Shown one piece after another: positions 5,398 to 7,969 of a DNA stretch of 7,969 bases. The first letter of the stretch is position 1. The number at the start of each line of letters is the position of its first letter. Made by a program: the position numbers and the translations under genes. The DNA is from CAXBID01 sp963975495 (GTDB lineage: Bacteria > Bacteroidota > Bacteroidia > Flavobacteriales > Flavobacteriaceae): NCBI GenBank assembly GCA_963975495.1, contig CAXBID010000174.1, positions 1 through 7,969 of the forward strand, in the 5' to 3' direction. Below the pieces are notes generated by a model that made no database searches, was not told where the DNA came from, and saw nothing but the letters and a program-made list of their open reading frames with translations.

Positions 5398-5937
5398 ATG
5401 CCCGAAGTAAATGCAGGGTCTATGGCAGACATTGCATTTTTACTACTTATTTTCTTTTTAGTAACTGCTGCCATACCAAAGGACAAAGGTATTAATAGGA
5501 AGTTGCCAGCCGAATGCCCACCAGAAACCAATTGTCATATTGATATACACGAGAATAATATATTACGTATTGTAATTAATGGTAATAATGACATTATGGT
5601 TGATGATAATAGGATTAAAATTTCAGAATTAAAGGACATTACGAAACAGTTTTTAGATAATAATGCTGATGGAAGCTGTAATTATTGCAACGGAAGTAAA
5701 TCTGTTAAGTCATCTGATAATCCCAAAAAAGCTGTTATATCATTACAAAACGACAGGAACACGACTTACAATGAGTTTATAAAAGTGCAAGATGAGTTAA
5801 CCAAAGCAATCTACGAATTACGATTAACTTATAGTAAAAAGACCTTTAATAAATTGCCCGAAGATTTGTCAAAAGAACAAATGCAGCGTGTAAAAGCCGC
5901 TTATCCTTTTATTTTATCGGAAGCAAAAACTAAATAA
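5398..5937 (+). CDS. exbD: ExbD/TolR-family energy-transducing protein, N-terminally shortened
   Basis: ExbD works with ExbB in the inner membrane to pass proton-motive force to TonB and outer-membrane receptors. This 179-residue protein has the flavobacterial ExbD core PEVNAGSMADIAFLLLIFFL (2-21), a single membrane helix with the proton-path aspartate Asp11, then a periplasmic domain (about 27-179). KKAVISLQNDRNTTYNEF (110-127) matches the conserved domain core. Cysteines occur in pairs (40/46 and 94/97), possibly disulfides. The usual short basic cytoplasmic segment is missing. Just upstream an ATG (5380-5382) reads Met-Lys-Arg, then TGA (5389-5391), then Lys-Leu-Met into this frame; a CGA to TGA change would explain it. 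Translation from 5398 remains possible. No exbB, tonB or second exbD is adjacent, which is unusual. It could be a working variant, a decaying copy or a sequencing error. Confidence 0.85.
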   Translation: MPEVNAGSMADIAFLLLIFFLVTAAIPKDKGINRKLPAECPPETNCHIDIHENNILRIVINGNNDIMVDDNRIKISELKDITKQFLDNNADGSCNYCNGSKSVKSSDNPKKAVISLQNDRNTTYNEFIKVQDELTKAIYELRLTYSKKTFNKLPEDLSKEQMQRVKAAYPFILSEAKTK

Positions 5938-5950
5938 ATTTTATTAGTGA

Positions 5951-5996
5951 AACTCTATTTTGAAAAGTCCGAAGGCCGAATTCAAAATAGTTAGTT
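5951..5996. repeat. Long hairpin just downstream of exbD
   Basis: CTATTTTGAA (5955-5964) and TTCAAAATAG (5981-5990) pair perfectly over 10 bp. The stem extends through AACT (5951-5954) and AGTT (5993-5996) after a 2-base bulge. The apex contains the short CCGAAGG hairpin. It starts 14 bases after the exbD stop. There is no T-run behind it, so it may be a repeat, an mRNA 3'-end stabiliser or a weak terminator. Confidence 0.5.
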
Positions 5997-6002
5997 GAAC
6001 TA

Positions 6003-6043
6003 ATCCCGCTTTTTGCTGAACTTGTTTCAGTATCTAGCGGGAT
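6003..6043. repeat. Interspersed palindromic repeat, unit B (nested inverted repeat)
   Basis: ATCCCGCT (6003-6010) and AGCGGGAT (6036-6043) form an 8-bp outer stem, and CTGAA (6016-6020) with TTCAG (6026-6030) an inner one. It shares TGCTG and GTTTCAGTATC (6024-6034) with unit A at 5040-5068. The inner core (TGCTGAACTTGTTTCAGTAT) resembles palindromic repeats I remember as common between flavobacterial genes; copy number cannot be checked here. Confidence 0.6.
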
Positions 6044-6050
6044 CTTTGGC

Positions 6051-6113
6051 TTAATACCTTGACCCTTAGGCCGATTTTCATGGTCTAGGGCTTGCTCTGG
6101 GGTTTAATACCTT
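6051..6113. repeat. Direct repeat flanking an imperfect hairpin between convergent genes
   Basis: TTAATACCTT occurs at 6051-6060 and again at 6104-6113. Between them CCCTTAGGCC (6063-6072) pairs with GGTCTAGGG (6082-6090) with one bulged base and one G-T pair. The second direct repeat touches the stop codon of the 3D-domain gene. Together with the two hairpins before it, it fills the whole gap between convergent genes and may terminate transcription from both sides. Confidence 0.45.
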
Positions 6114-6533
6114 TTATTCGTTCGCGGGAATAGGAATACCATATTCGATGCACACTTTTTTTCTGCCCCAAAGTTTAGCCGCTTTTACATCAACACCCAT
6201 ATAGATATCGATTTTGTTTTTCCAACGCGAATGCATTTTATCTTTAACTAAATATATCCCGTCAAGACCTTCAATTTTGACAGGGATATTGTGTTTTAAA
6301 CCTAGTCGGAATAAATCCCTAGAAACCGCAATGTATTTAAGTCCAGGTTTTAAACTATCACCAAATGCAGTAATATGCGGGTCAGAATCTGTTTGATACG
6401 CTAAAGAATTATAAGCCGTAGCCGTAACATATTTCGAATCCCAAATGTAATTCGCTTCAAAAGCATCTTTATCTTTTTTACAGCCAGCAAAAAGCGCAAG
6501 TAAACCAATTAAAACATTAATTTTTCTTAACAT
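6114..6533 (-). CDS. 3D-domain lipoprotein (RlpA/MltA-like double-psi barrel)
   Basis: The preferred start is the ATG at 6531-6533, giving 139 residues. It opens with a lipoprotein signal, MLRKINVLIGLLALFAGC, with lipobox LFAGC and the lipid-bearing Cys18. A longer reading to 6710 adds 59 residues in front of the signal peptide and overlaps the divergent gene, so it is rejected. Residues 35-132 match the 3D domain: YVTATAYN (35-42), KYIAVSRDL (66-74), VKIEGLDGIYLVKDKM (85-100), IDIYMGVD (108-115), AKLWGRKKV (119-127). The three family aspartates are probably Asp98, Asp109 and Asp115. 3D domains form the barrel found in lytic transglycosylases and RlpA-like proteins, so a role at peptidoglycan is likely but enzyme activity is not proven. 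Lys and Asp after the cysteine (CKKDKD) resemble the Bacteroidota signal for surface lipoproteins (inference). Divergent from the dipeptidase gene, with 94 bases between starts. Confidence 0.86.
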   Translation of the reverse strand: MLRKINVLIGLLALFAGCKKDKDAFEANYIWDSKYVTATAYNSLAYQTDSDPHITAFGDSLKPGLKYIAVSRDLFRLGLKHNIPVKIEGLDGIYLVKDKMHSRWKNKIDIYMGVDVKAAKLWGRKKVCIEYGIPIPANE

Positions 6534-6550
6534 GACTTTCTGCTTTTTTA

Positions 6551-6558
6551 TAAAGATA
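6551..6558 (-). promoter_or_regulatory. Near-consensus -7 box for the 3D-domain lipoprotein gene
   Basis: The minus strand reads TATCTTTA, seven of eight bases of the TATCTTTG box seen elsewhere in the window, 17 bases upstream of the chosen start at 6533. Its position supports that start over the longer frame. No TTG at -33 is seen. Confidence 0.4.
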
Positions 6559-6627
6559 TGATTTGCAGGCCATTTTAAAAAGTTTGTAAAGTATTTTGTA
6601 ATTTCACATGAATTTAAAATAACAAAA

Positions 6628-7920
6628 ATGAAACTATCCCAATTAACCTTATGCTTTCTAATTACTATTATGGCTTGTAAAAACGATTCTAAACCAAATG
6701 AAGATTCCAATGCATTATTAAATCGAGCAAAAGAAATCCATAACCGTGTAATAACCCTTGATACCCACTGCGATATTAATATTGCAAATTTTACAGATTC
6801 TATAAATTATACACAAAATTTAGATACTCAAATCACCCTGCCTAAAATGAAAGCTGGTGGTTTGGACGTGGCTTGGTTTATTGTTTACACGGGGCAGGAT
6901 TCTTTAACAGATAGTGGTTATAAAAAAGCTTATGAAAATGCGATGGCTAAGTTTGATGCCATTCATAAATTGGTAAATGAAATTGCGCCAAATGATATTG
7001 AATTAGCTACCACTTCTGATGATGTGCGCCGTATTAGTAAATCTGGTAAAAAGGTTGCTATGATTGGTATTGAAAATGGTTACCCTGTTGGTTTAGACAT
7101 TGAGAATGTTGAAAAATTTTATAACCTCGGTGCTCGATATATGTCTTTAGCACATAATGGCCATAGTCAGTTATCCGATAGTAATACTGGGGAAGAAGAC
7201 GATGTTTGGTTACATAATGGATTGAGCGATTTGGGTAAAGAAGTAATAAAAGAGATGAACAGATTAGGTATGATGATTGATGTGTCGCACCCTTCAAAAG
7301 AGGCCATGAAACAAATGATTGCATTAAGCAAAGCCCCAATTATAGCATCGCATTCTTCTGCAAGAGCGTTATGTGATCACAGTAGAAATTTAGATGATGA
7401 GCAATTGATGCTTATGAAAGAAAACGGTGGTGTGGTGCAAACTGTAGCGTTTCAAGCCTATTTAAATACTGAAAAATATGATGCTAGAAATGAACGACTA
7501 AAATATTACAGAACAAAAGTAGCCGATTCTTTGGGTTACACTTGGTATGAATATGAAGACCTTAAAAAACTTAAGAATGATGAAAAGGAGAAATTTTATT
7601 CAATAAGAAATGATATTGCTCAAATAGCTGATAAGAAAGCAGAAAATTCTGAAACCTTACCACCAAAAGTTGATGTTTCAGATTTTGTTAATCACATTGA
7701 TTATTTGGTTGAAAAGATAGGGATCAAACACGTTGGAATAAGTAGTGATTTTGATGGCGGCGGCGGTATTGAGGGTTGGAGTGATGCTTCGGAAACCTTT
7801 AATGTTACTTTAGAATTAGTAAAACGCGGTTATACTGAAGATGAAATTTCTATGCTTTGGAGCGGTAATTTATTGCGTGTTTTAGACGAAGTTGAGGCTG
7901 TTTCTAAAACATTAAACTAG
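6628..7920 (+). CDS. M19-family membrane dipeptidase (renal dipeptidase-like), lipoprotein
   Basis: This 430-residue zinc enzyme hydrolyses dipeptides. The family signature is intact: DTHCD with His47 and Asp49, Glu149 in MIGIENG (145-151), His221 in DVSHPS (218-223) and His242 in ASHSSAR (240-246), which supply the two-zinc site; RN at 253-254 and SSDFDG (372-377) with a conserved aspartate also fit. Residues 1-17 are a lipoprotein signal ending in IMAC, so Cys17 is probably lipidated and the enzyme anchored in the envelope. An insert at about 280-345, rich in Lys and Glu, is a common variable part of bacterial M19 proteins. Length is typical. The start at 6628 is set by the signal peptide and an A-rich leader (AATAACAAAA). 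It is divergent from the 3D-domain lipoprotein. Likely role: breakdown of peptides or of peptidoglycan-derived dipeptides, including D-amino-acid ones (family knowledge; substrate not determined). Confidence 0.94.
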   Translation: MKLSQLTLCFLITIMACKNDSKPNEDSNALLNRAKEIHNRVITLDTHCDINIANFTDSINYTQNLDTQITLPKMKAGGLDVAWFIVYTGQDSLTDSGYKKAYENAMAKFDAIHKLVNEIAPNDIELATTSDDVRRISKSGKKVAMIGIENGYPVGLDIENVEKFYNLGARYMSLAHNGHSQLSDSNTGEEDDVWLHNGLSDLGKEVIKEMNRLGMMIDVSHPSKEAMKQMIALSKAPIIASHSSARALCDHSRNLDDEQLMLMKENGGVVQTVAFQAYLNTEKYDARNERLKYYRTKVADSLGYTWYEYEDLKKLKNDEKEKFYSIRNDIAQIADKKAENSETLPPKVDVSDFVNHIDYLVEKIGIKHVGISSDFDGGGGIEGWSDASETFNVTLELVKRGYTEDEISMLWSGNLLRVLDEVEAVSKTLN

Positions 7921-7961
7921 TGTTAAGTTAAGTTTATTATGACGTATTAAATTAAATTTAG

Positions 7962-7969
7962 TATCTTTG
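7962..7969 (+). promoter_or_regulatory. Bacteroidota-type -7 box (TATCTTTG) at the right edge
   Basis: An exact TAnnTTTG match, identical to the boxes at 1042-1049 and 4516-4523, on the plus strand. It lies 41 bases after the dipeptidase stop. ATG at 7939-7941, 20 bases upstream, is one mismatch from the TTG element. It suggests that the next plus-strand gene, outside the window, has its own promoter. Confidence 0.5.

Noticed and set aside
6214..6396. Plus-strand frame opposite the 3D-domain gene
   Set aside because: Antisense to a conserved domain; cysteine and serine-rich translation without any family pattern.
6534..6710. 59-residue N-terminal extension of the 3D-domain lipoprotein frame
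   Set aside because: It would put a lipoprotein signal peptide in the middle of the protein, overlap the divergent dipeptidase start by 83 bases and run over the promoter region. The start at 6533 fits better.
7058..7339. Minus-strand frame opposite the dipeptidase gene
   Set aside because: Antisense to the zinc-site region of an intact M19 gene; no family resemblance.

Overview
The window looks like a chromosomal segment of a member of the Bacteroidota, most likely the family Flavobacteriaceae. It is AT-rich. Start codons are preceded by A-rich leaders instead of Shine-Dalgarno sequences. Promoters of the Bacteroidota type (TTG, about 20 bases, then TAnnTTTG) can be seen, and the octamer TATCTTTG occurs three times at promoter positions. 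The protein types also fit: a lysine-rich cold-shock protein, a flavobacterial ExbD, and lipoproteins with acidic or lysine residues after the lipid-bearing cysteine.

Left part (1-2662, all minus strand): a drug/metabolite-type (EamA) transporter cut by the window edge, a cold-shock-domain protein, and a superfamily 2 DEAH helicase. Next, a YghZ-type aldo/keto reductase (2818-3813, plus) runs into a secreted protein of unknown function (3816-4496, minus), with only 2 bases between the stop codons.

Middle part (4497-5397) looks empty to an ordinary gene finder but holds the most interesting material. Two tandem micro-genes encode 28- and 29-residue basic peptides that differ by seven synonymous third-position changes and only two amino-acid changes, which is the mark of selection on a protein. 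A 44-residue third ORF follows, sharing the start pattern M-[RK]-x-[LF]-N and the end pattern W-x3-[KR]-R-Y. All three have the same AATCAAAAAA leader just before the start codon. The second copy ends inside a perfect 12-bp hairpin shaped like a terminator, and the first copy carries a broken version of that hairpin. I do not recognise this peptide family.

Right part (5398-7969): an orphan ExbD whose usual basic N-terminus is separated from the start by an in-frame TGA, then a 176-base stretch of stacked inverted repeats between convergent genes. A divergent pair of predicted lipoproteins follows: a 3D-domain protein (minus) and an M19-type metallo-dipeptidase (plus). Both may act on cell-wall or peptide material at the envelope. 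A promoter-like octamer at the right edge points to another plus-strand gene just outside the window.
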